The notes under the pieces: model-generated
What the model saw: the letters and a program-made list of their open reading frames with translations, nothing else
What the model was told of the DNA's origin: nothing
The model's database searches: none
Part shown: one piece after another, positions 12,836 to 19,687 of the stretch
Position numbering within the stretch: position 1 is the first letter of the stretch
How the letters are laid out: the number at the start of each line of letters is the position of its first letter
Program-made: the position numbers and the translations under genes
IMG/VR virus record: IMGVR_UViG_3300030116_002621
Location: 1-24,130 of that record
Strand: one strand, 5' to 3'
Origin: a virus
Length of the DNA: 24,130 nucleotides

Positions 12836-13081
12836 ATGATATCGCCTCAACATTACGAACAATTTGAAATAGAACCAGTAGAGTTCATAACACAAAATCG
12901 CCTCAACTACTTACAAGGCAACATCATAAAATATATTCTACGATACAAACAAAAGAATGGTATCGAAGATCTAGAAAAAGCCAAAACATATTTGGAATAC
13001 TTAATCAACTTTGAAAAGGAGGGCAGATGTCTAAAGACTGGCAAGAGCAGCTTCAAGAAGAAGAAGCATACGAGAAGGTAG
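12836..13081 (+). CDS. DUF3310 protein (possible T7 gp1.7-like nucleotide kinase relative)
   Basis: I use the ATG at 12836 (GGAG upstream), because the longer frame would begin at a TTG and run through the terminator after ssb. The 81-aa protein reads 'HYEQFEIEPVEFITQNRLNY', 'LQGNIIKYILRYKQKNGIED' and 'LEKAKTYLEYLI'. This is the DUF3310 pattern (HY...iEpidfi...l....GNviKYilRy..K.g.eDL.KA..YL). The same domain occurs in T7 gp1.7, a nucleotide kinase, but activity in this short form is unproven. The C-terminus is basic and overlaps the next gene by 55 bp. Confidence 0.8.
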   Translation: MISPQHYEQFEIEPVEFITQNRLNYLQGNIIKYILRYKQKNGIEDLEKAKTYLEYLINFEKEGRCLKTGKSSFKKKKHTRR

Positions 13082-13302
13082 TTGCAAAACTTACCAAACG
13101 TACAGCTGATCTTGTTGATGCTAACAATCATATAGGCCATTTACAATGGAAGCTATATGAAAGAGATACGTTACTTATTGAAACTAATCAGAAACTAAGG
13201 GAGTTGCAAAATGCAATTACTAACAACATCATTGAGAAAACAACTCATCGCAAACCACCATGCAAACAAAAAGGCACAAAAGGAAGAAAAAGGAGTGATT
13301 GA
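13027..13302 (+). CDS. Coiled-coil hypothetical protein (91 aa)
   Basis: This 91-aa protein is strongly helical and charged ('WQEQLQEEEAYEKVVAKLTK', 'LYERDTLLIETNQKLRELQN'), with a basic tail ('KPPCKQKGTKGRKRSD'). A coiled coil over residues about 5-65 is likely. It overlaps the DUF3310 gene by 55 bp in another frame and the DUF2958 gene by 92 bp. Such long overlaps are unusual, and the true end or the neighbour's start could be misjudged. GGAGGG lies before the ATG. Function is unknown. Confidence 0.6.
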   Translation: MSKDWQEQLQEEEAYEKVVAKLTKRTADLVDANNHIGHLQWKLYERDTLLIETNQKLRELQNAITNNIIEKTTHRKPPCKQKGTKGRKRSD

Positions 13303-13567
13303 CTTTGCTCCTGTAGTTAAATTTTTCTTTCCTATTGGTGCAGCTACTTGGCTTATCACAGAGATGGACGAAGAAGAAATGATGTTCGGTCTATGTGATT
13401 TAGGTCATGGGTTTCCAGAACTTGGTTATGTTCATCTACATGAATTACAAAATACCAAATTTATGAATGGTATGGTGTCAGTAGAAAGAGATAAGCATTG
13501 GAAAGCCAAAGGCACATTGCAAGATTATACTAACAAAGCTCAATTACATGGAAGGATCGTAGCCTAA
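13211..13567 (+). CDS. DUF2958 domain protein
   Basis: This 118-aa protein has the DUF2958 core: 'VVKFFFPIGAATWLITEMDE' (residues about 35-54), 'MMFGLCDLGHGFPELGYVHL' (about 57-76) and 'SVERDKHWKAKGTLQDY'. In the family these are 'K.f.P...wTWyltE.d...fGLc.G...ElGyfsl.El......pvERD..f'. The domain is common on plasmids and integrative elements beside antirestriction-type genes; its biochemical role is not established. The start at 13211 has GGGAG upstream but overlaps the coiled-coil gene by 92 bp. The stop overlaps the next ATG (TAATG). Confidence 0.8.
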   Translation: MQLLTTSLRKQLIANHHANKKAQKEEKGVIDFAPVVKFFFPIGAATWLITEMDEEEMMFGLCDLGHGFPELGYVHLHELQNTKFMNGMVSVERDKHWKAKGTLQDYTNKAQLHGRIVA

Positions 13568-13788
13568 TGTGGGAAAAAATCAAACAAATCAAACCAATCT
13601 CAAGAAAAGCTAATTGGCTAGGTTGGTTCTGTACTGTCCATATTGCCTCAACAATACTTGTTTTGCTATTGTTTTTGGGTATGGGCATCAATCCAACACT
13701 CGTTGTATCAGTTGTAGCTGCTCCCTTGTGGCTTGCTGTTGCATTCACATCAAAGTACATCACAGACAAAATCATGGAGGATAAATGA
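13567..13788 (+). CDS. Small membrane protein (73 aa)
   Basis: This 73-aa protein has two hydrophobic helices (residues about 17-40 and 43-63), a basic N-terminus and a mixed-charge C-terminus ('SKYITDKIMEDK'). By charge both ends could be cytoplasmic, making a helical hairpin. It is coupled on both sides (TAATG with the DUF2958 gene, ATGA with the next gene). Such small two-TM proteins among early genes are often superinfection exclusion or regulatory proteins, which is inference only. Confidence 0.7.
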   Translation: MWEKIKQIKPISRKANWLGWFCTVHIASTILVLLLFLGMGINPTLVVSVVAAPLWLAVAFTSKYITDKIMEDK

Positions 13789-14141
13789 TGATGACACTAA
13801 ATCTAAAAATAAATGACGATACTTATGTTATCAGAGGTAAGGCCTCAAAGGTAGTTGACTTTATCAGTCATTTTTATGATGATGAATTTTCAATCCATAA
13901 GAAAGAAAAAGAGTATATCTACATCAATGATGAAGATGCTAAGAAACTTTCTCAGGATCAAATCAAGAGAATCAAAACTTTTTGTGAGGATAATAAAATC
14001 AATGATTTTCAGACCTACGAAACTATGACTCCTATCAAAGTTTCAATGGATAGTAATGAGATCAGGCATATGACCTCAGTTCAAAAAGACTTTCAGAGTT
14101 TGATTCATGGATTGATTAACCAAGCCAAAGCAAAGGCTTAA
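13785..14141 (+). CDS. Hypothetical protein (118 aa)
   Basis: This 118-aa protein starts at the first of three consecutive Met/ATG-like codons; the ATG at 13785 overlaps the upstream stop (ATGA). The N-terminal part ('NLKINDDTYVIRGKASKVVD') looks like a small beta domain, and the middle is charged and helical ('DAKKLSQDQIKRIKTF'). The end is 'FQSLIHGLINQAKAKA'. I recognise no family. It closes the cluster of small genes before parB. Confidence 0.65.
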   Translation: MMMTLNLKINDDTYVIRGKASKVVDFISHFYDDEFSIHKKEKEYIYINDEDAKKLSQDQIKRIKTFCEDNKINDFQTYETMTPIKVSMDSNEIRHMTSVQKDFQSLIHGLINQAKAKA

Positions 14142-14148
14142 TTGAGTA

Positions 14149-14184
14149 GGGGGATCAAGGAAATGTTACAAAAAAGATCCCCCA
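14149..14184 (+). promoter_or_regulatory. Inverted repeat upstream of parB-like gene
   Basis: An 8-bp GGGGGATC (from about 14149) faces a perfect GATCCCCC about 19 bp downstream, 30 bp before the ParB-like start. There is no T-run after it. Candidates are a weak terminator for the upstream cluster, or a binding site (ParB-type proteins often bind inverted repeats near their own gene). Confidence 0.4.
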
Positions 14185-14212
14185 TAAACATACTAGACTA
14201 AGGGAGTTTAAT

Positions 14213-15817
14213 ATGCAAATAGCATTAAATCAACTAAAACCAAATCCTAATAACGTAAGAAAAGTAAAAGGTAATGGTCTTGATTCTCTTATCGCCTCAA
14301 TCAAATCTAGAGATCTACTACACAACCTTGTAGTAAAGAAGAATGGCTCTGGATATATTGTTATTGATGGCAACAGAAGATTCCAAGCTCTTACTAAAAT
14401 ACATGGTAAAGATTCAACAGAAATGATTCCATGTAAAGTCATTGAGGAAAACGAAACAGAGATTGGTGTAATGGCCAATATGCTTCGTGAAGGTATGCAC
14501 CCTCTTGATGAATCAGAAGCTATCAACAAAGTTATGGCAGATGGTGAGTTTTCTTATGATGAACTAGCAATCAACTGGGGTCAGACTACTAAGTGGGTCA
14601 AACAACGTGTTGCTCTTGCTGAATTATCTAAGAAAGTCAAAGCTGCATTTCGTAACAATGAGTTTGGTATCGGTATTGCTCAACTATTTACCAATGTCAA
14701 CAAAGATACCCAGGATAAATTGTATGATGAATGTCATGGTTACTTTGACTATGACGATATACAAAGAATGATTGGTCAGGTCAGACTCCTGAGATCAGAA
14801 GTAATTATTCCTGAGAAACACAAGCTATTCAAGTCTATTGATTTTGATGGTGATTTGTTTTCTGATGCTCAGTATGTAGCTGACATGAAACAGTATATGC
14901 CTCTTGCAGTACAATTCATTGAAGAAAAACAAAAGTATTACAAAAGATTATACAAAGAATGTGTAGTCATTGATACTTATCCACAAGAAGTCAAAGGCTT
15001 GCTCAAGAACAAAGATCAAGTCTATGAGCATGAGATCAAAAGCCAAGAGATTGATAGGAAAAGTCTTGATGTAGTTATTACTGCAATACCTATCAAGGGT
15101 ATATTCTATGTGTACAAATACAGAGATAAGACAGAACTGTCACAAAAAGAACTAGATGCAATTGACAAAGGTGAGATACCAGAACTGGGTCTAGCTGATA
15201 TGTCTAATCCTCAAATTGATATGTCTAATGATATGTTTTATGACTATCTTAGAGGTATGATGTGGGATCATGAGCCAAAGGTTCAAGATTATGTACAATC
15301 AGGTGGTATGCATCTTACATCTGCTATACTTTGCAATGCCATGTTACCACATTGGTGGCATGAAGAGGGTGATGCAGAATCAACACATATAGATCACTAT
15401 ACAGATATCACATTCAAACTACATGGAGGAACAGATGGGTACTTTGCTAATATTTACAAAGAAGCTATTGCTTATGCTAAAGAGTGGGAATGCAATACTC
15501 TCCAGTATTTTCTCCGTAAAGAACAAAGTGAGTTATCTGCTATATTGTATAAAGCAGTGGTGGGCTGTATGCATCGTACTTATGCGTTCAAAGCACACAA
15601 AGAAATCTTCAAAATCCCAGTTGCTCCAAATTGGTTCAGTCCAACAGAAGAGTGGCTCAACAAATACAAAATAACTCAGCTTCGTTTACTTGCTAAGAAG
15701 CTAAATGTAGATGTATTACCTACTGACAACAAGAAGATGGTAATGCATAGACTTCTTGCAGCATTTAGTGAGGGTGCAGAATTTGATCCTATCAAGTTCT
15801 TAGATGAAGTAGAGTAA
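14213..15817 (+). CDS. ParB-like protein with C-terminal SAP-like motif
   Basis: This 534-aa protein starts with a ParB/Srx-type domain: 'MQIALNQLKPNPNNVRK', 'LIASIKSRDLLHNLVVKK' and 'YIVIDGNRRFQALTKI' (residues about 48-63, the G.RR box that contacts nucleotide in ParB CTPases). 'ANMLREGMHPLDESEAI' and a helix-turn-helix region ('FSYDELAINWGQTTKWVKQR', about 112-132) follow. The long middle is unfamiliar. Residues about 486-518 ('KITQLRLLAKKLNVDV...KKMVMHRLLAAF') fit a SAP-like DNA-binding helix pair. No ParA is visible in the window. A role in plasmid-like partition, DNA condensation or regulation is possible. GGGAG precedes the ATG. Confidence 0.8.
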   Translation: MQIALNQLKPNPNNVRKVKGNGLDSLIASIKSRDLLHNLVVKKNGSGYIVIDGNRRFQALTKIHGKDSTEMIPCKVIEENETEIGVMANMLREGMHPLDESEAINKVMADGEFSYDELAINWGQTTKWVKQRVALAELSKKVKAAFRNNEFGIGIAQLFTNVNKDTQDKLYDECHGYFDYDDIQRMIGQVRLLRSEVIIPEKHKLFKSIDFDGDLFSDAQYVADMKQYMPLAVQFIEEKQKYYKRLYKECVVIDTYPQEVKGLLKNKDQVYEHEIKSQEIDRKSLDVVITAIPIKGIFYVYKYRDKTELSQKELDAIDKGEIPELGLADMSNPQIDMSNDMFYDYLRGMMWDHEPKVQDYVQSGGMHLTSAILCNAMLPHWWHEEGDAESTHIDHYTDITFKLHGGTDGYFANIYKEAIAYAKEWECNTLQYFLRKEQSELSAILYKAVVGCMHRTYAFKAHKEIFKIPVAPNWFSPTEEWLNKYKITQLRLLAKKLNVDVLPTDNKKMVMHRLLAAFSEGAEFDPIKFLDEVE

Positions 15818-15823
15818 ACAGTT

Positions 15824-15921
15824 TGAGGGCAGCCGAAAGGTTACAAGCATTAAAAGGCCAAAGTCGGTTCTGTAAGCTGACATTAAGTTCACTTGAATGA
15901 CAGTTGGTTGCTATGCCCTCA
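15824..15921. other. Structured gap between convergent genes
   Basis: TGAGGGCA (15824-15831) pairs perfectly with TGCCCTCA (15914-15921). Inside are AGCC-GAAA-GGTT (15831-15842, a GNRA tetraloop), TTACA (15841-15845) with TGTAA (15871-15875), and CTGACATT with AATGACAG (15877-15903, one mismatch). The closed branched shape looks like an RNA junction. It lies between the ParB-like and RuvC-like genes, which converge, and includes the last codon of the latter, so a bidirectional terminator or a small RNA are both possible. Confidence 0.45.
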
Positions 15922-16410
15922 TACATCTCTACATCTTTCAATTGATTTTCTCAAACCCCAATAGGCAATCAGACTAGCTTCAGCTATTCCATCTTGGCTT
16001 TTTCGTTGCCAAAGATGTTTGCCTTGGGGCATCAACTTTGTAGCAAGATCTCTTGATTGATCTTTATCAGAAGGACAGTTCAAGTCTTTTTTCCAGACTC
16101 TTGCTGGTACTTCTGTATAATTATATCCAGTAGCAACAAGCAATCCTAGGTATGCACCATACCCCATACCAGTAGCAAATGTGCTTACTAGTCCTTGGTT
16201 TGGCATTGGTTGTTGCTTTTCAATGAACACATGGTCTGGGTCATGGTCATTGAGTATAGTTAGTAACTGCCATAGATCTAAGAATCTCTTAGTCTTTGTT
16301 CTAGTTTGTAACTTATATGTAGGTACTTTCTCAGCATATAGGTCATAGCTTACGTTTCTGTAAAATGCTATGCCCCCACTAAGTCCTGGGTCAATTCCAC
16401 ATATTATCAT
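15919..16410 (-). CDS. RuvC-like Holliday junction resolvase
   Basis: I use the ATG at 16410, since GGAGG lies 8 bases before it; a longer frame from 16425 has no such site. The 163-aa protein has the RuvC/RNase H-fold acidic residues: Asp7 in 'IICGIDPGLSGG', Glu64 in 'VFIEKQQ', Asp140 and Glu144 in 'SQDGIAEASLIAYWG'. It would cut four-way junctions formed during recombination and replication, and clear branches before packaging. It overlaps the end of the XRE-family gene by 20 bp and runs opposite to its neighbours, so it belongs to a two-gene minus-strand unit. Confidence 0.85.
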   Translation of the reverse strand: MIICGIDPGLSGGIAFYRNVSYDLYAEKVPTYKLQTRTKTKRFLDLWQLLTILNDHDPDHVFIEKQQPMPNQGLVSTFATGMGYGAYLGLLVATGYNYTEVPARVWKKDLNCPSDKDQSRDLATKLMPQGKHLWQRKSQDGIAEASLIAYWGLRKSIERCRDV

Positions 16411-16627
16411 TGATCGCCTCCACATTTATTTTACATTTGAGGGCCTCAGCCCAACAATACAAATTAAATGCTGTTGGCTTTCTGTTCCCAGTTTCCCACT
16501 TAGCGACAAGTCCTGTAGCACAACCAATCTTATGGTCTAATTCGTTTTGTGAAATTTTCAGTTCATATCTACGATGGGTAAACTGTGAAACAAGATCAGT
16601 TATCCATTGTTCTTCTTTTGTAACCAT
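16391..16627 (-). CDS. XRE-family (Cro/C1-type) HTH regulator
   Basis: From the ATG at 16627 this is a 78-aa protein; the longer frame would begin inside the promoter gap. Residues about 12-63 make a Cro/C1-type helix-turn-helix: 'LVSQFTHRRYELKISQNELD', 'HKIGCATGLVAKWETGNRKP', then 'TAFNLYCWAEALK'. It is a single-domain protein of Cro size without a C-terminal oligomerisation domain. It is divergent from the recombination operon and co-transcribed with the RuvC-like gene, so it most likely represses one or both promoters in the 59-bp gap. There is no clear ribosome-binding site; the mRNA may be leaderless, since the -10 lies 8 bp before the ATG. Confidence 0.8.
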   Translation of the reverse strand: MVTKEEQWITDLVSQFTHRRYELKISQNELDHKIGCATGLVAKWETGNRKPTAFNLYCWAEALKCKINVEAINDNMWN

Positions 16628-16635
16628 GTACGGAA

Positions 16636-16667
16636 GTATTACACAAGAAAGCCAAAATACACAATAG
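16636..16667. promoter_or_regulatory. Overlapping divergent promoters
   Basis: Minus strand: TTGTGT (16659-16664), 17 bp, TAATAC (16636-16641), directed to the XRE gene. Plus strand: TTACAC (16639-16644), 17 bp, CAATAG (16662-16667), weaker, directed to the recombination genes. The two overlap almost exactly, so only one can be occupied. ACACAA occurs at 16641-16646 and 16659-16664 and could be repressor half-sites. Confidence 0.5.
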
Positions 16668-16686
16668 TAAAAATCAGGAGGTAAAA

Positions 16687-16956
16687 ATGGCACAAATGTT
16701 CAGTCGTAAAGATTTACAATGGTTTGCAACACAGATTGCACCAATGATCTATCCACAAGACATGGAAGAGTTTGCAAAGGTTGTAAAAGCCAAATCAAGA
16801 AACAGTAGATTTAATATGGATCTTTTCATGGAAGTATGTAAACTTTCTTGGCAAGGTAGAAACAGTCCCCATGCACAGACGGACTGGTTATCAATTGAAT
16901 TGAAACAACAATATCAGGAGGGGCGTAAACATGGCACTAACGAAACAGCAGCTTAA
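16687..16956 (+). CDS. Hypothetical early protein (89 aa)
   Basis: This 89-aa protein starts MAQMFSRKDLQWFATQIAPM and contains 'MEEFAKVVKAKSRNSRFNMD', 'LFMEVCKLSW' and 'DWLSIELKQQYQEGRKH'. It is probably all helical. No family is recognised. AGGAGG is placed ideally before the ATG, and the gene overlaps the exonuclease start by 26 bp. It is the first gene of the recombination operon and may be a small accessory or regulatory protein of the exonuclease. Confidence 0.75.
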   Translation: MAQMFSRKDLQWFATQIAPMIYPQDMEEFAKVVKAKSRNSRFNMDLFMEVCKLSWQGRNSPHAQTDWLSIELKQQYQEGRKHGTNETAA

Positions 16957-17800
16957 TGAGAGAAAAAATTTTATTGGCTCATCAGAAGCTAAGATCATTG
17001 CTAGTGGAGATTTCACAGCATGGGCTAAACTTATATCAGAGAAAAAAGGGGAGTCTGAACCATTTGTTACCAAGCAACTACAATTCATGTTTGATGCTGG
17101 TAATCATCTTGAATCTTTTGTTCTTGATGCTTTTGCCAACACTACTAAGATGAAGTATGGTTCAGCTGGTGAAGGTCGTACTGTAGACTACAATGGTGTT
17201 CCTATCCATTCTACATACGATGCTATTGCCTCTGATGGCAATCCAATCGAAGCTAAGACACATTGGGGATTCATTCCAATGGACGATCTTTGTGATCTAT
17301 ACGAAGCGCAATGCCAACATCATATGCATACTAGAGCAAAGGATCATTGCTATCTTGCAGTATTCTTTGGTGTTCATTGCAGATTCGAATACAGAAAGAT
17401 CAACAGAGATGATGCATGGCTCAAGCAGTATCTAGAGCAATGTCAAATGTTTTGGAATTGGTATCAACACAATGAGATGCCTGATGAGTTCAAAGTTCTG
17501 CCTCCAGTTGACTGGACAGATCAGATCAGCATCAACATGAAAGATCTGGAATGTTGGGATCGTCAAATGCAATCAGAGATGAATCTTCATGCCCAAGACA
17601 TCATTGAGGCAAACAAAGCCAACAAGATTGCAGAAACTGCAAAGGTATCTATCAAACACTATTTGCCTGACAATTGTCGCAAAATGGTGTTGGATCTGTC
17701 AGGCAACCTAGAAGGCGATAAGATTATCGTTACTAGAAGCAAATCCAATACTGTAACACTTAAACATCAACCAAAGAAGGGAAGTAAAGATGGCAACTAA
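16931..17800 (+). CDS. YqaJ-type viral exonuclease (recombinase)
   Basis: This 289-aa protein has the YqaJ/lambda-exonuclease core of the PD-(D/E)XK nucleases. It shows 'FIGSSEA' (residues 14-20), 'DAGNHLES' with Glu61, 'STYDAI' with Asp97, 'IEAKT' with Glu107 and Lys109, and 'YEAQCQHHMH' (124-133). It would resect dsDNA 5' to 3' to expose 3' ssDNA for the annealing protein encoded next, with which it overlaps by 11 bp. AGGAGGGG lies before the ATG. The C-terminal part (residues about 200-289) is charged and helical and may contact the annealase. Confidence 0.88.
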   Translation: MALTKQQLNERKNFIGSSEAKIIASGDFTAWAKLISEKKGESEPFVTKQLQFMFDAGNHLESFVLDAFANTTKMKYGSAGEGRTVDYNGVPIHSTYDAIASDGNPIEAKTHWGFIPMDDLCDLYEAQCQHHMHTRAKDHCYLAVFFGVHCRFEYRKINRDDAWLKQYLEQCQMFWNWYQHNEMPDEFKVLPPVDWTDQISINMKDLECWDRQMQSEMNLHAQDIIEANKANKIAETAKVSIKHYLPDNCRKMVLDLSGNLEGDKIIVTRSKSNTVTLKHQPKKGSKDGN

Positions 17801-18449
17801 AACCTCAGCTAAATCGGTATGGGAAGTTCTATCAAAAATCGACGTGTCAGGGTACATGGAGAAGAAAAATGGACTCGACTATGTATCATGGACTCATGCT
17901 TGGTCAGCAGTGAAACAAGCATTTCCTACTGCATCATTCATGAAGCACACATTTGTTGACAATCAGCACAATGTTTTACCATTCATGCGTGATTACAAGG
18001 GCAATACTTTTGTCAAAGTTTCTGTCAAGATCGAATCAATCAACATTGAAGAGATCTATCCAGTCATGGACAATCGTATGCAAGCAATCAATGCAGAAAA
18101 GACCAGCAAGTTCAACAAGGACAAGGTGGGTCGCATACCTGATGCAACAGAAATCAACAATGCTTTCCAACGTGCATTGACTAAGTGTCTTGCATATCAT
18201 GGTCTTGGCATCAACGTCTATGCTGGTGAAGATCTACCTATGGGTGACATGATCGAGAAAACCATTGACAAAGATGAAGAGGCTGTGCAAGCATTCGAAA
18301 TTGCTTTGAAAGATGTCAAAGACAGAGATCAACTAAACGAGGTATGGTCATTGAATGCAGCACGATACAACACTATGGGTGTACAAGCTCAGGACAAAGT
18401 CCAGCAGCTGTTCAAGTCTACTCGTACTAAACTAAAGATTGCTAACTAA
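17790..18449 (+). CDS. Sak3/DUF1071-type single-strand annealing protein
   Basis: This 219-aa protein reads 'SVWEVLSKIDVSGYMEKKNG', 'LDYVSWTHAWSAVKQAFPTA', 'GNTFVKVSVKIE' and 'NAFQRALTKCLAYHGLGINV'. These are the DUF1071 blocks ('vd.s..iEkK.gl.YLsW..Aw', then 'i.nA..RcltKalA..GlG'). That family contains phage annealing recombinases of the Sak3 group. It would anneal the ssDNA made by the YqaJ exonuclease, in the Red/RecET manner. The C-terminal third is helical and less conserved. GGGAAG lies before the ATG inside the end of the exonuclease gene. Confidence 0.85.
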   Translation: MATKTSAKSVWEVLSKIDVSGYMEKKNGLDYVSWTHAWSAVKQAFPTASFMKHTFVDNQHNVLPFMRDYKGNTFVKVSVKIESINIEEIYPVMDNRMQAINAEKTSKFNKDKVGRIPDATEINNAFQRALTKCLAYHGLGINVYAGEDLPMGDMIEKTIDKDEEAVQAFEIALKDVKDRDQLNEVWSLNAARYNTMGVQAQDKVQQLFKSTRTKLKIAN

Positions 18450-18473
18450 TGCAATCTATTCCGAGGCAATGCT

Positions 18474-18719
18474 ATGGAATTTGAAACTCCTGACAGTATT
18501 GCTTCGGAAATAAAACGACTACTTATATTAATTAAGAATAAAAACTTTATTGATTTTCCAAGACAAGAGTTTGATTTTGAATTTGAAGTTGGTTCTGTGC
18601 CAGCTTGTGTAACAATATCATTAGAGATTCGAACTCCTAATCTTATTGAAATTAATTTAGATGATGAAAAACCTAATAAAAACAATGTGATACAGATAAA
18701 AGATTACAGGAGGGATTAA
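18474..18719 (+). CDS. Hypothetical acidic protein (81 aa)
   Basis: This 81-aa acidic protein ('MEFETPDSIASEIKRLLILI', 'DFPRQEFDFEFEVGSVPACV') has alternating strand-like segments. It ends 'KNNVIQIKDYRRD'. No family is recognised. The gene is AT-rich with ATA/ATT and AGA codons, unlike the recombination genes upstream. A GGAGG overlapping its end serves the next gene. It is real by coupling; the role is unknown. Confidence 0.65.
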   Translation: MEFETPDSIASEIKRLLILIKNKNFIDFPRQEFDFEFEVGSVPACVTISLEIRTPNLIEINLDDEKPNKNNVIQIKDYRRD

Positions 18720-18721
18720 CA

Positions 18722-18907
18722 ATGCCTGAATATACAAGCACAGTTACTCTTATATTTGGTGGTAACAATTTAGATGCAAAAGATATAGAAGAGTATAAGC
18801 TCAAACTTAAAGATAATTTTCTTGGTACATTTGGTATTCTTATTACAGATGATGAAATTACTGAGATAAATAAAATTAGACAAGTAAATTATAAGAGGAA
18901 CGAATAA
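18722..18907 (+). CDS. Hypothetical small protein (61 aa)
   Basis: This 61-aa protein begins MPEYTSTVTLIFGGNNLDAK, then 'DIEEYKLKLKDNFLG' and 'FGILITDDEITEI'. The pattern strand-helix-strand-helix suggests a tiny alpha/beta fold. It starts 2 bp after the upstream stop, with AGGAGGG before the ATG, and ends in a TAATG overlap with the zinc-ribbon gene. Function is unknown. Confidence 0.65.
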   Translation: MPEYTSTVTLIFGGNNLDAKDIEEYKLKLKDNFLGTFGILITDDEITEINKIRQVNYKRNE

Positions 18908-19173
18908 TGAAAAGCTATGAACATTGTGTAAAGTGTGGAATGGAATTAAGAAAAGTAAATTTAGTTAGAGTAAAAGCAACAAGATGTGGCGAATGTAGAG
19001 CAAACTCAAGAAACTATGAGTTTAAACGTATCATGGAAGATTGTGCAAAGATTTCAGAACCAGAAGAAGGTAGCTTTGAAGATGTCAGGTTTGATCCTGA
19101 TGAAGGAGTTATGCATAGACATAGAAAGCCAACAACAGAAGTGGGTATCAAGAGTTCTTTAGGTGGCTTGTAA
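18907..19173 (+). CDS. Zinc-ribbon protein (88 aa)
   Basis: Two CxxC pairs, Cys7-x2-Cys10 ('HCVKCGMELR') and Cys27-x2-Cys30 ('RCGECRANSR'), make a probable four-cysteine zinc ribbon in the first 35 residues. The rest is acidic and partly disordered ('SEPEEGSFEDVRFDPDEG'). Such small ribbon proteins in phages may bind nucleic acid or host transcription proteins; the target is unknown. It is the last gene of the rightward operon, and its end overlaps the end of the convergent muramidase gene by 26 bp. Confidence 0.75.
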   Translation: MKSYEHCVKCGMELRKVNLVRVKATRCGECRANSRNYEFKRIMEDCAKISEPEEGSFEDVRFDPDEGVMHRHRKPTTEVGIKSSLGGL

Positions 19174-19687
19174 CATACATCTCTACTGCTGTTTTTCTAG
19201 TTTCATAGCAACGTCTATCCCAACCTTTGCCAAAGGTATCATAGTTTTTTAATGTTCTATAAAACTGTGATCTTTGTGCAGTATAAGTTTCTATCACACC
19301 TTTTATAGTTGTAGGATAATTATCTATAGCTTTTAATGTACCTGATCCTATAATACCATCTACAGTAGTAGCTAGAAAACCTTGTAATAATTTAGATGCT
19401 CTTGACACGCCAGCATTAACTGCAAAATCAAATACACACCAATCTAAACCAGCTGGTAGATCATCGCCTCTGATCTTATCCCAATACTTTCTTTTGTATA
19501 TTTCACGGACAGCTTCCATAGGCATTTCTTTTACTTCATCTTTGGTGCATTCCCTACCTAAGTAACGTTCATAAACCTTTTTAGTAATGCCATAGTTTGT
19601 AGCTCCCCCAGGATCTTTAGGGTGATCTACATATCCACCTTCATGATGTAATACCAACTCCAATGCTTTTTCAAAATTATCTTTCAT
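19148..19687 (-). CDS. GH108-type muramidase (endolysin)
   Basis: This 179-aa protein starts with the glycoside hydrolase 108 signature 'ALELVLHHEGGYVDHPKDPG', with the expected catalytic Glu16 in 'HEGGY', then 'GGATNYGITKKVYERYLG'. It continues 'YKRKYWDKIRGDDLPAGLDW' and 'VFDFAVNAGVSRASKLLQGF'. Residues about 100-170 match the peptidoglycan-binding half that normally follows ('VDGIIGSGTLKAI'). It cuts the glycan chain of the cell wall at lysis. It has no signal peptide, so it needs the holin-like protein encoded just upstream (ATGA overlap). It is complete in length. Confidence 0.9.
   Translation of the reverse strand: MKDNFEKALELVLHHEGGYVDHPKDPGGATNYGITKKVYERYLGRECTKDEVKEMPMEAVREIYKRKYWDKIRGDDLPAGLDWCVFDFAVNAGVSRASKLLQGFLATTVDGIIGSGTLKAIDNYPTTIKGVIETYTAQRSQFYRTLKNYDTFGKGWDRRCYETRKTAVEMYVTSHLKNS

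Noticed and set aside
13785-18449. Integrase or lysogeny module, suggested by the XRE and ParB-like proteins
   Set aside because: No integrase, excisionase or attachment site is visible; both proteins also occur in lytic phages, so a temperate lifestyle cannot be claimed from this window.
18446-18685. Minus-strand ORF of 79 codons opposite the 81-aa gene
   Set aside because: It is the antisense shadow of a gene that has a good start, coupling and orientation with its neighbours.
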